Source: Bacteroidales bacterium (GTDB taxonomy: Bacteria > Bacteroidota > Bacteroidia > Bacteroidales > JAADGE01). From it: DNA of 14,827 bases. Location: positions 1 through 14,827 of the forward strand of contig JAOZQB010000060.1 in NCBI GenBank assembly GCA_029932445.1. The letters run 5' to 3'. Shown in pieces: positions 6,545 to 12,790 of the stretch. Each line of letters opens with the position of its first letter. Position 1 is the stretch's first letter. Position numbers and translations under genes: made by a program. The notes below the pieces were generated by a model. That model was given only the letters and a program-made list of their open reading frames with translations. It did not search any database and was not told the DNA's origin.

Positions 6545-7339
6545 TTAATAACTTTTAACTGCATTTTGAATTAAGAGTGATTTTTTCTTAGACATTCTTG
6601 AACCAAGCCAAAAAGAACCTAATCCAATACTGACAGGTAAATAAAATGAAACCCAAGTATGATTAGATCCACTTTCAAATTTATCGCTTTGATTAAGACC
6701 ACTACCAAAACCATAAATTACTGATGTTATTCCTGCTATGTATAACAATATACTTCGTTTTTGATAAATCCTTGATTTATTTAAAAGTGACAGACTCTTT
6801 GGATTATCAGACAAATCGTTATCTAAATTCTTATATGTTAAGCGTTTCAACTCACCCAATTCAATGTTATAGTAATTTAAACTATTCTTTTCAATATTAC
6901 TTGTGTAATCCTCATACAATTGATTTGTAGTAATTGAGATATTATTATACCATTTTTTTTCACTTAATTCTACTCTGGTAAATAAATTTGCATTTCCAGT
7001 GTAAATTCTTATTGCAAAAATGTTATCTCCTTTATTATTGATTTTATTCGTATTTGCCCAAAAGTCATTATTAGACTTAATAAATTTAACATCGGATAAA
7101 TCCATTACAATTGAATCTATTCTTATGTATGAAATTTCACTATCCTTCAAAAAGTCTATATTGGTATCAGTAAAAATATTGTCAGAATAAGTATAAACAA
7201 AATTTCCAAATTTGGTCTCAATTGATTTTAAAGAATTATAATTCTTTGTAGTAATATCATTTTTAAAAACAGTCTGAACTTGACCATTCATGAGGATGAA
7301 TTGTAGGACAATACTTAATGTAAATGCTGTTTTTTTCAT
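6545..7339 (-). CDS. Unrecognised secreted/membrane protein with N-terminal signal peptide
   Basis: This is a 264-residue protein from the ATG at 7339. The frame is open further, to a TTG at 7363, but the ATG gives a clean signal peptide (MKKTAFTLSIVLQFILMNGQ), so I chose it. I do not recognise a family. Residues about 20-180 are polar, rich in Asn, Ser, Asp, Lys and Tyr and probably mostly beta. Near the C-terminus are two hydrophobic stretches (SILLYIAGITSVIYGFG and WVSFYLPVSIGLGSFWLG) followed by SRMSKKK. The protein may be anchored in the inner membrane or be a small envelope protein; the hydrophobic glycine-containing pair resembles the C-terminal part of some Bacteroidota hypotheticals. 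Codon use differs from neighbours: Pro as CCA/CCT and Gly as GGT, rather than the CCG and GGA/GGC seen in prmA, frr and pyrH. That points to recent acquisition. Non-coding inverted repeats lie on both sides. No promoter was identified. Confidence 0.7.
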   Translation of the reverse strand: MKKTAFTLSIVLQFILMNGQVQTVFKNDITTKNYNSLKSIETKFGNFVYTYSDNIFTDTNIDFLKDSEISYIRIDSIVMDLSDVKFIKSNNDFWANTNKINNKGDNIFAIRIYTGNANLFTRVELSEKKWYNNISITTNQLYEDYTSNIEKNSLNYYNIELGELKRLTYKNLDNDLSDNPKSLSLLNKSRIYQKRSILLYIAGITSVIYGFGSGLNQSDKFESGSNHTWVSFYLPVSIGLGSFWLGSRMSKKKSLLIQNAVKSY

Positions 7340-7407
7340 GCTTTTAATTACGTAATGTATCAATTAATATATATAGTTTATCTTATAAGCCCCATACTTG
7401 TATAAAC

Positions 7408-7436
7408 GTAACTATCCGTTAATAACGGTTAGTTAC
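7408..7436. promoter_or_regulatory. 29-nt near-perfect palindrome, possible operator
   Basis: GTAACTATCCGTTA (7408-7421) and TAACGGTTAGTTAC (7423-7436) are reverse complements at 13 of 14 positions around a single central A. This odd-length, tightly centred dyad is typical of a protein-binding operator rather than an RNA terminator, because it leaves no loop. It lies 69 nt upstream of the start of the unrecognised gene at 7339. Partial copies (CCGTTACTATTAATAATCGG) follow immediately. The binding protein is unknown. Confidence 0.45.
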
Positions 7437-7474
7437 CGTTACTATTAATAATCGGATTTTGCATAAACAACAAA

Positions 7475-7520
7475 ATAAAAAAATCCGCAAATAATGCTTT
7501 AAAAAAACACATTGCGGATT
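7475..7520 (-). terminator. Intrinsic terminator of frr
   Basis: On the minus strand, AATCCGCAA (7520-7512) pairs perfectly with TTGCGGATT (7490-7482) across a 21-nt loop, followed directly by TTTTTTATTTT. It lies 22 nt beyond the frr stop, so it fits as the end of the frr transcript. Confidence 0.75.
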
Positions 7521-7542
7521 AGTTAAATATTTAAAACCGTTA

Positions 7543-8106
7543 TTATACGGTCATAATTTCTTTTTCTTTTTCGGCAATGATGCTTTCAACCTTTTTAATG
7601 TATGCATCAATTTTTTCCTGAACTTGAACTTCAGCTCTTTTTTGTTCGTCTTCCGAAAGTCCGTCTTCTTTTAATTTTTTAAAGCCGTCAAGGGCTTCAC
7701 GACGTGCATTACGAATACTGATTTTACAATTTTCTTCTTCCGACTTAACGAATTTAACCAATTCGAGTCGGCGTTCTTCCGTTAAAGGCGGGACATTAAT
7801 CATAATACGTTCGCCGTTATTTTGCGGGTTAAAACCGAGATTGGCTTTTTGTATTTCTTTTTCAATCACACTGATTAAAGTTTTATCCCACGGTTGCACA
7901 ACAATGGTTTGAGCATCCATCGTTCCCACGTTAGCCACCTGATTGAGAGGTGCTCTTTGTCCGTAATTTTCAACCGTAATTCCCGAAAGCATATGCGGAT
8001 TTGCTTTGCCGGCACGTAATTTTATTAATTCTTGTTGCAGGTGTTCAACTGAACTTGTTAAACCTTCTTCTAATATCTCAAATTGCATTTGAACATCTTC
8101 ATTCAT
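7543..8106 (-). CDS. frr: Ribosome recycling factor
   Basis: This 187-residue protein has the normal family length. RRF binds the post-termination 70S complex and, with EF-G, splits the subunits in the cytoplasm. The sequence matches throughout: the helical N-terminus MNEDVQMQFEILEEGLTSSVEHLQQELIKLRAGKANPHML (LRAGKA around 29-34), ITVENYGQRAPLNQVANV, the domain II strand segment TIVVQPWDKTLISVIEKEIQ, GFNPQNNGERIMINVPPLTEERR (family signature), and the C-terminal coiled-coil helix with ISIRNARREALDGFKKL and SEDEQKRAEVQVQEKID. The ATG at 8106 follows a TAAATTTG -7 element by 25 nt. A clear terminator lies downstream. The gene is not adjacent to pyrH, unlike the usual bacterial pyrH-frr pair. 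Identification is secure. Confidence 0.97.
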   Translation of the reverse strand: MNEDVQMQFEILEEGLTSSVEHLQQELIKLRAGKANPHMLSGITVENYGQRAPLNQVANVGTMDAQTIVVQPWDKTLISVIEKEIQKANLGFNPQNNGERIMINVPPLTEERRLELVKFVKSEEENCKISIRNARREALDGFKKLKEDGLSEDEQKRAEVQVQEKIDAYIKKVESIIAEKEKEIMTV

Positions 8107-8131
8107 CGTATTAAATTTTTAATTATTAACG

Positions 8132-8139
8132 CAAATTTA
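8132..8139 (-). promoter_or_regulatory. Candidate -7 element for frr
   Basis: On the minus strand TAAATTTG fits TAnnTTTG and ends 25 nt before the frr ATG. A TTTG lies upstream (8166-8163) at 23 nt, longer than the preferred 19-21. This would give frr its own promoter in the 70-nt gap after the membrane-protein gene. Confidence 0.4.
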
Positions 8140-8176
8140 TAAAATTCCTTAAAATAAAGTGGCAAATCTTTAAATT

Positions 8177-9163
8177 TTATCTTAAAAAACCGATTTGTGA
8201 GAAAATAACGGCAAGTATCAATAAATCAAAAATTATTTCTCGTATTAAAGGTCGATTATTTTCTGCAAAATATACCCCAAGCGGAACTGCAGATGTCATC
8301 ATTAAAATAATAATAAAAGAAAGGTCATTTTTATGAAGAAAAATCAGATAAGTTAATGCCAATAAAAACAACAAAAAATAAAAGATGTAATAATCTTGTA
8401 TATCGGATTCCGTTGAACGATATTTTCTTAAAATATGAAAAGTAGAGATTAATAAAATAATTATTAAAATGATTCCGGGAATAATTCGGTTCAAATCATA
8501 TTGAAAATGAATGTTTTTATTAAAAATTATTTGAGATGTATCATAAATTATATTAAAATCGGAATTAATAAAAAAGTAAATTGAGAAAAAGAAAAAGTAA
8601 GGAATAAACAGGCCGATTATTGATGTCAGAATTTCTCTGAAATTAAGATTTCTGAAAACCAGTAACCCGATAATGATAACCGGATAAAAGTATATAATTT
8701 GAAACCAAAAAAAAGAGGCAACAGAAAGTGAAAAGCCGGCATTGAAAAAATCAAAAACAGCAAGATTTTTTCTTAATGATTTTATAATAAAATTAATTGT
8801 AATTAAAAAGAAAAAAAGGGAAACAGAGACTTGTAAAACATCATAAAAAGGGAGAGAAAATCCTGCAAGGATTAAAAAAATAAATCCGTGAAGATGTTGA
8901 AAAGAATTTACAAGTTTAAGATTACGAATTAGTTGATTAAAGAAAAAACTGACAACAGATAAAAATACGACGGAAAGAATGATGTAATAAAGTTTAAAAT
9001 AAACACCTTGAATTAAGTTTAAAATTTGGCTGTAAATAAACGGATTATCAATGGTTAAATTTTTAAAATTGAGGGATTCAGAGTTGAAATATAAAAATGC
9101 AAAAGCAATAATCGGATAGAAAATTACAATCAGCGGATTTTTGCTTTTGAAAAATTTCAGCAT
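8177..9163 (-). CDS. Polytopic inner-membrane protein, DUF6427-like
   Basis: This 328-residue, very hydrophobic protein has about nine or ten predicted membrane segments. Examples are PLIVIFYPIIAFAFLYF near the start, YIILSVVFLSVVSFFF, FIFLILAGFSLPFYDVL, FWFQIIYFYPVIIIGLL, IPGIILIIILLISTF and a C-terminal IIFDLLILAVIFSQIGF. The opening MLKFFKSKNPLIV and the overall layout resemble the Bacteroidota DUF6427 family, which has no assigned function; this match is from memory of the pattern and is moderate. No conserved catalytic motif stands out. Low-complexity Ile/Phe/Leu content makes fold inference unreliable. The start at 9163 is preceded by a consensus promoter (9270-9300) with a leader of about 100 nt. 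It is divergent from rpoN and followed by frr after 70 nt. Confidence 0.75.
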   Translation of the reverse strand: MLKFFKSKNPLIVIFYPIIAFAFLYFNSESLNFKNLTIDNPFIYSQILNLIQGVYFKLYYIILSVVFLSVVSFFFNQLIRNLKLVNSFQHLHGFIFLILAGFSLPFYDVLQVSVSLFFFLITINFIIKSLRKNLAVFDFFNAGFSLSVASFFWFQIIYFYPVIIIGLLVFRNLNFREILTSIIGLFIPYFFFFSIYFFINSDFNIIYDTSQIIFNKNIHFQYDLNRIIPGIILIIILLISTFHILRKYRSTESDIQDYYIFYFLLFLLALTYLIFLHKNDLSFIIILMMTSAVPLGVYFAENNRPLIREIIFDLLILAVIFSQIGFLR

Positions 9164-9269
9164 AAGAATAAAATAAAAAGATTGTTTTTCTGATTACAAG
9201 AGAACCTGACTGAGCCGTGTCTTAAATATTATCGTCAGATTTATTAATAATCGGAATACATATTTAAAA

Positions 9270-9300
9270 CAAAAATAGATATTTAATTTATATTAACAAA
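9270..9300 (-). promoter_or_regulatory. Consensus Bacteroidota promoter for the membrane-protein gene
   Basis: On the minus strand, TTTG (9300-9297), exactly 19 nt of spacer, then TATTTTTG (9277-9270). This is an exact match to TTTG-N19-TAnnTTTG. It gives a leader of roughly 100 nt to the ATG at 9163. It is the best full promoter match found in the window. Confidence 0.65.
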
Positions 9301-9377
9301 CACAGAAAAACCAAAATTTTTAATAAGTGATTTAATGCTTTCCGATAAAGAAGAATTCAATAAACCGGATTTTTTTT

Positions 9378-9385
9378 TAATTTTG
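9378..9385 (+). promoter_or_regulatory. Candidate -7 element for rpoN
   Basis: TAATTTTG fits TAnnTTTG and ends 33 nt before the ATG at 9419. There is no clear -33 TTTG 19 nt upstream (ATTC). Its position inside the upstream extension of the open frame argues that translation begins at 9419 and not at the in-frame ATG at 9335. Confidence 0.45.
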
Positions 9386-9418
9386 TCAAATAATTTGTAT
9401 TGCTCAAAGAATAACACC

Positions 9419-10888
9419 ATGCTGAAACAAAATCTCAGTCAAAAATTATTACAACGCTTGTCTCCGCAACAGATTCAATTAATTAAATTATTGGAACTGC
9501 CGACTATTCAGCTTGAGCAAAGAATTAAAAAAGAAATTGAAGAAAATCCGGTATTGGAAGAGGGTCATTTGCAAGAAGAAGAAAGTAATGATGATTTAAA
9601 AAATGAAACGGAAGAGTCAGATAATGAGTATGATGATGAGTTTTCGATTGAGGATTACATTCCTGATGATGATGATATTCCGGCTTATAAATTAACGGTA
9701 AACAATTATTCGAAAGACGATAAAGTGTTTGAAATTCCTTTATCGGAGGGTTTTTCTTTACAAGAACATTTATCGGAACAGTTACGATTAAAAAAACTTA
9801 CTGAAAGGGAGTCTCTTTTGACGGAATATTTAATCGGAAGTTTAGATGAAGCCGGATATTTAAGAAGAGAACTTGATTCAATTGTTGATGATTTGGCCTT
9901 TTCTCAAAATATTTCAACGACAATCGAAGAAATTGAAGGGGCATTGAAATTTATTCAAGATTTGGATCCGCCCGGTGTGGGAGCAAGGAATTTACAAGAA
10001 ACATTAATTCTTCAGTTAAGAAAAAATTTCAGTTCTGCGGAAGACCAAACCGTAATAAAAATTGTAAAAAATATTTTAGAAAATTTCTTTGAAGAATTTT
10101 CAAAAAAACATTATTCAAAAATTGAAAAACGTTTGGGAATTACTTCCGAGGAATTAAAAAAGGCAGTTGATTTAATTTTAAAATTAAATCCGAAACCGGG
10201 AAGTAATTATTCATCGGCAATTAACAGGGCTGCACCGCAAATTACGCCTGATTTTATTTTAAAAATTGTTGACGGTGAGCCGATGATATCTCTTAATTCT
10301 AAAAACATACCGCCTTTGCGTGTCAGCAGAACGTATGAAGAAATGTTGAGAGGATTGAAAGAGAACAAGTCAAAACAATCAAAATCCGAAAAACAAGCAG
10401 TCGGATTTATGAAACAAAAATTGGATTCGGCAAAATGGTTTATTGATGCGGTAAAACAAAGACAAAACACCTTACTTTTAACCATCAATGCCATCATCGG
10501 ATTTCAAGAAGCTTATTTTTTAAACGGGGATGAAACAAAATTACGCCCGATGATATTAAAAGATATAGCCGATTTGACCGGCTTGGATATTTCTACGATT
10601 TCAAGAGTTGCAAACAGCAAATATATTCAAACACATTTCGGAATTTTACCGCTTAAATTTTTCTTTTCCGAAGGAATGGAAACACAGGACGGTGAAACGG
10701 TTTCAACACGGGAAATAAAAAATATTTTGCAGGAATGTATTGATAATGAGAATAAAAAGAAACCGTTGACAGATGAAAAATTGGCTCAAATTCTGCAAGA
10801 AAAGGGCTATATGATTGCACGTCGAACGGTAGCAAAATACAGAGAACAATTAGGGATTTTAGTGGCACGTTTGAGAAAAGAATTGTAG
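9419..10888 (+). CDS. rpoN: RNA polymerase sigma-54 factor
   Basis: This is a 489-residue protein from the ATG at 9419. The frame is open 28 codons further, to 9335, but that extension has no family similarity and contains the likely promoter. Sigma-54 directs RNA polymerase to -24/-12 promoters and needs an AAA+ enhancer-binding activator. Region I is clear: MLKQNLSQKLLQRLSPQQIQ and LLELPTIQLEQRIKKEIEENPVLEEG (residues 1-49). Region II is the acidic stretch at about 50-90 (DDDD at 83-86). The core-binding region includes LDPPGVGARNLQETL. The helix-turn-helix lies in LKDIADLTGLDISTISRVANSKYIQT, followed by the G-rich FGILPLKFFFSEG. The invariant RpoN box ARRTVAKYRE spans 467-476 near the end. 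Length and order are normal. A PAP2-like membrane gene starts 1 nt after the stop, so the two are surely co-transcribed. Confidence 0.97.
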   Translation: MLKQNLSQKLLQRLSPQQIQLIKLLELPTIQLEQRIKKEIEENPVLEEGHLQEEESNDDLKNETEESDNEYDDEFSIEDYIPDDDDIPAYKLTVNNYSKDDKVFEIPLSEGFSLQEHLSEQLRLKKLTERESLLTEYLIGSLDEAGYLRRELDSIVDDLAFSQNISTTIEEIEGALKFIQDLDPPGVGARNLQETLILQLRKNFSSAEDQTVIKIVKNILENFFEEFSKKHYSKIEKRLGITSEELKKAVDLILKLNPKPGSNYSSAINRAAPQITPDFILKIVDGEPMISLNSKNIPPLRVSRTYEEMLRGLKENKSKQSKSEKQAVGFMKQKLDSAKWFIDAVKQRQNTLLLTINAIIGFQEAYFLNGDETKLRPMILKDIADLTGLDISTISRVANSKYIQTHFGILPLKFFFSEGMETQDGETVSTREIKNILQECIDNENKKKPLTDEKLAQILQEKGYMIARRTVAKYREQLGILVARLRKEL

Positions 10889-10889
10889 A

Positions 10890-11537
10890 ATGAAAAAAGT
10901 TTCACAAATTATTTCCCTGCTGTTTCATCCCATGTTGCTTACAACATATGCCGTTTTGTTAATGTTTTTTTTGCCGACTTATTTATCATTATATCCGTAT
11001 AATTATAAGAAAGCCGTTGTTTTAATTATTTTCACGGCAACATTTATTTCGCCTCTTCTAATAATGTTGATTTTGTTAAATGTACGGAAGATAAAATCAC
11101 TTAATTTAACAGACAGGAAAGAGCGTTTTTTACCCTTTGTTATCGGGTTTGTATTATATTTTTCGGCTTATTTGATAAGCCTTAATTTTCCGGGAGGAAC
11201 GCCTCTTTATATCAGTGGTTTTGTATTATGTACAACAATTCTTTTACTTATTTTGTTAGTTCTGACATTTAAATTTAAGATAAGTGTGCATATGGCCGGG
11301 ATGGGCGGATTTATTGGTTTTTTTTATGTGTTTTTTGTTAAAATGAATATCTCCGAGGTCTTATTTACGATTTACGGATTTCATATTCTGATTATACATT
11401 TTTTCGTCCTTTTACTCATTATTTCCGGGATCATTGCAAGCGCACGATTATTATTAAAAGCACATAATCCGATACAAATTATTTCCGGGTTTTTTACCGG
11501 ATTAACAATTGGTTTTTTGAGTGTGTTTTTATATTGA
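10890..11537 (+). CDS. Divergent PAP2-superfamily membrane protein
   Basis: This is a 215-residue polytopic protein with about six membrane segments. It carries a degenerate PAP2 (type 2 phosphatidic acid phosphatase) signature. The first motif resembles TDRKERFLP (74-82). The second has a His at 134 (KISVHMAGMGG) in place of PSGH. The third reads ASAR-X5-H-X3-Q (R186, H192, Q196), where active enzymes have SR-X5-H-X3-D. Spacing from His134 to Arg186 fits the family. Active members dephosphorylate lipid phosphates such as undecaprenyl pyrophosphate or phosphatidylglycerophosphate; here the Asp-to-Gln change and the loss of Pro-Ser-Gly make activity doubtful. The ATG lies 1 nt after the rpoN stop, and no separate promoter is visible. 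Its last 9 nt overlap the convergent ubiX. Confidence 0.7.
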   Translation: MKKVSQIISLLFHPMLLTTYAVLLMFFLPTYLSLYPYNYKKAVVLIIFTATFISPLLIMLILLNVRKIKSLNLTDRKERFLPFVIGFVLYFSAYLISLNFPGGTPLYISGFVLCTTILLLILLVLTFKFKISVHMAGMGGFIGFFYVFFVKMNISEVLFTIYGFHILIIHFFVLLLIISGIIASARLLLKAHNPIQIISGFFTGLTIGFLSVFLY

Positions 11538-12104
11538 CTTCCATCGTTTTGCTCCGATTTCAAATTCTACTAAATCAAAAATGCGTTCAATAACGGTATC
11601 AGCAAGTTCTTTAATTGTTTGAGGCTTATTATAAAAAGTCGGTGATGCAGGGCAAATAATACCGCCGGCTTCAGTTACGGTTTTCATATTATTGATATGA
11701 ATTAAACTTAAAGGCATTTCACGCGTTACCAGAATAAGTTTCTTTCGTTCTTTAAGCATTACATCAGCAATTCTGCCGATGAGGTTTTCTGAAACGCCTG
11801 CGGCAATTCTTCCCAGTGTTCCCATAGAACAGGGAATAATTATCAAAAGATCATAAGCCGACGAACCGGAAGCAAACGGAACATAAAAATCATTATTTTT
11901 AAAAACCTTAAATCCGAAGTCTGTTAATTTTGTATCGGGCAATTCATTTTTTAAAATTCCGTTTACATTTTCCGAAATCACTATAGCAACTTCCGATAAT
12001 TGAGATTGTAATTCTGCTGTTTTCAGACGATTTAAAAGGCGTTCCGCATAAATCATTCCTGATGCTCCGGTAATTGCAACAACGATTTTTTTTGCTTTTT
12101 GCAT
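11529..12104 (-). CDS. ubiX: Flavin prenyltransferase UbiX
   Basis: This 191-residue protein has the normal length for UbiX/Pad1. The enzyme joins dimethylallyl phosphate to FMN to make prenylated FMN, the cofactor of UbiD-type decarboxylases. Visible motifs are ITGASG (11-16, FMN phosphate), the IVISENV segment with Ser44 (41-47), PCSMGTLGRIAAGVSENLI (91-109), LVTREMPLSLIHI (125-137, usually RETPLS, here Met for Thr) and CPASPTFYNKP (151-161). No ubiD is present in the window, so the client decarboxylase is elsewhere or the pathway is menaquinone-related. The start ATG at 12104 directly abuts the stop codon of the beta-barrel gene (TAAATG), suggesting translational coupling in one transcript. 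The 3' end overlaps the convergent PAP2-like gene by 9 nt. Confidence 0.95.
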   Translation of the reverse strand: MQKAKKIVVAITGASGMIYAERLLNRLKTAELQSQLSEVAIVISENVNGILKNELPDTKLTDFGFKVFKNNDFYVPFASGSSAYDLLIIIPCSMGTLGRIAAGVSENLIGRIADVMLKERKKLILVTREMPLSLIHINNMKTVTEAGGIICPASPTFYNKPQTIKELADTVIERIFDLVEFEIGAKRWKSI

Positions 12105-12692
12105 TTATTTTATTTTATATCTGAAAACCAAACTTAAGTTATTGTTGTACCAAACAGCCATCGGATCTTTCCGAATATTAAACATTGAATAAGAATATCG
12201 CAAACTTGTCGAGATTTTATCGGTTAAATAAAAATCAGCTTCTCCTATCGGTTGAAAATCAAATTGCTTCAGAGAATATGCTGTTTTATCAACAGACGCT
12301 TTATAAGTTGTTAATTTAGCCGCAAACAAATATGACGGAGCCACACCGATTGCAATATCAATTTTCGGATGAACTTGCAGGTTAAATAAAAAAGGCATTT
12401 CAACATAATGCAAACTTGTGTTAAAAACTTGAGTGGTTGTCCCGTCCGGATTATCTTCGTTTAATACGGCTCCTTTTCCGATATAATAGCTTTCAATTTT
12501 CAAGCTTCCGTGTTTTGTCAGAGCTCTGCTGACATAAGCTCCGAGAATTAATCCCGGCTTTTTATATTTATATTGATTATCGCCGTCAATTTGCGATGCA
12601 CTGATTCCGAGCAACAGCCCTCCTGAAAAATCTCTTTGGGCTTCTGATTTCGAAAACAGAAAAATTAGGATTAGTATTATCGAGTATTTCAT
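12105..12692 (-). CDS. Outer-membrane beta-barrel protein (PorT/OMP_b-brl type)
   Basis: This 195-residue protein has a signal peptide (MKYSIILILIFLFSKSEAQ, cleavage near residue 18-19). The rest alternates hydrophobic and polar residues as expected for a small outer-membrane beta barrel: GGLLLGISASQIDGD, PGLILGAYVSRAL, GSLKIESYYIGKGA, SLHYVEMPFLFNLQ, IDIAIGVAPSYLFAA, ISTSLRYSYSMFNI and a final NNLSLVFRYKIK. The HYVEMPFLF strand is characteristic of the Bacteroidota outer membrane beta-barrel (PorT-like) domain. Members range from structural porins to secretion accessories, and the role here is not determinable. It abuts ubiX directly (TAAATG) and starts 98 nt after the OmpA-domain gene, with a hairpin between. 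No TAnnTTTG element lies in that gap, so read-through from upstream is likely. Confidence 0.85.
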   Translation of the reverse strand: MKYSIILILIFLFSKSEAQRDFSGGLLLGISASQIDGDNQYKYKKPGLILGAYVSRALTKHGSLKIESYYIGKGAVLNEDNPDGTTTQVFNTSLHYVEMPFLFNLQVHPKIDIAIGVAPSYLFAAKLTTYKASVDKTAYSLKQFDFQPIGEADFYLTDKISTSLRYSYSMFNIRKDPMAVWYNNNLSLVFRYKIK

Positions 12693-12755
12693 AGGTTTGA
12701 GAGTTGCTTGATTTATTATATTAAAATTTTTAAGATTATTCTTTAAGTTGCTTTC

Positions 12756-12788
12756 AGACGCATAGCACCTTTGAGGTGCTTTGCGTCT
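12756..12788. terminator. Strong hairpin between the OmpA-domain and beta-barrel genes
   Basis: AGACGCATAGCACCT (12756-12770) and AGGTGCTTTGCGTCT (12774-12788) pair at 14 of 15 positions around a 3-nt loop. On the plus strand it is followed by TTTTATTTATT, as in an intrinsic terminator. On the minus strand, where the flanking genes lie, the stem is followed by GAAAGCAACT without a T-run. The hairpin starts 3 nt after the OmpA-domain stop codon. It is therefore either an antisense-directed terminator or a 3'-end stabilising/attenuating structure for the minus transcript. Confidence 0.6.
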
Positions 12789-12790
12789 TT

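Noticed and set aside
7340..7363. TTG start at 7363 for the unrecognised protein
   Set aside because: It would place eight residues before a clean signal peptide that begins at the ATG at 7339.
9241..9252. Short palindrome TTATTAATAA upstream of the rpoN divergent region
   Set aside because: Expected by chance in very A/T-rich intergenic DNA.
9335..9418. 28-codon upstream extension of rpoN from an ATG at 9335
   Set aside because: It has no similarity to sigma-54 region I, which begins exactly at the ATG at 9419, and it contains the likely TAATTTTG promoter element.
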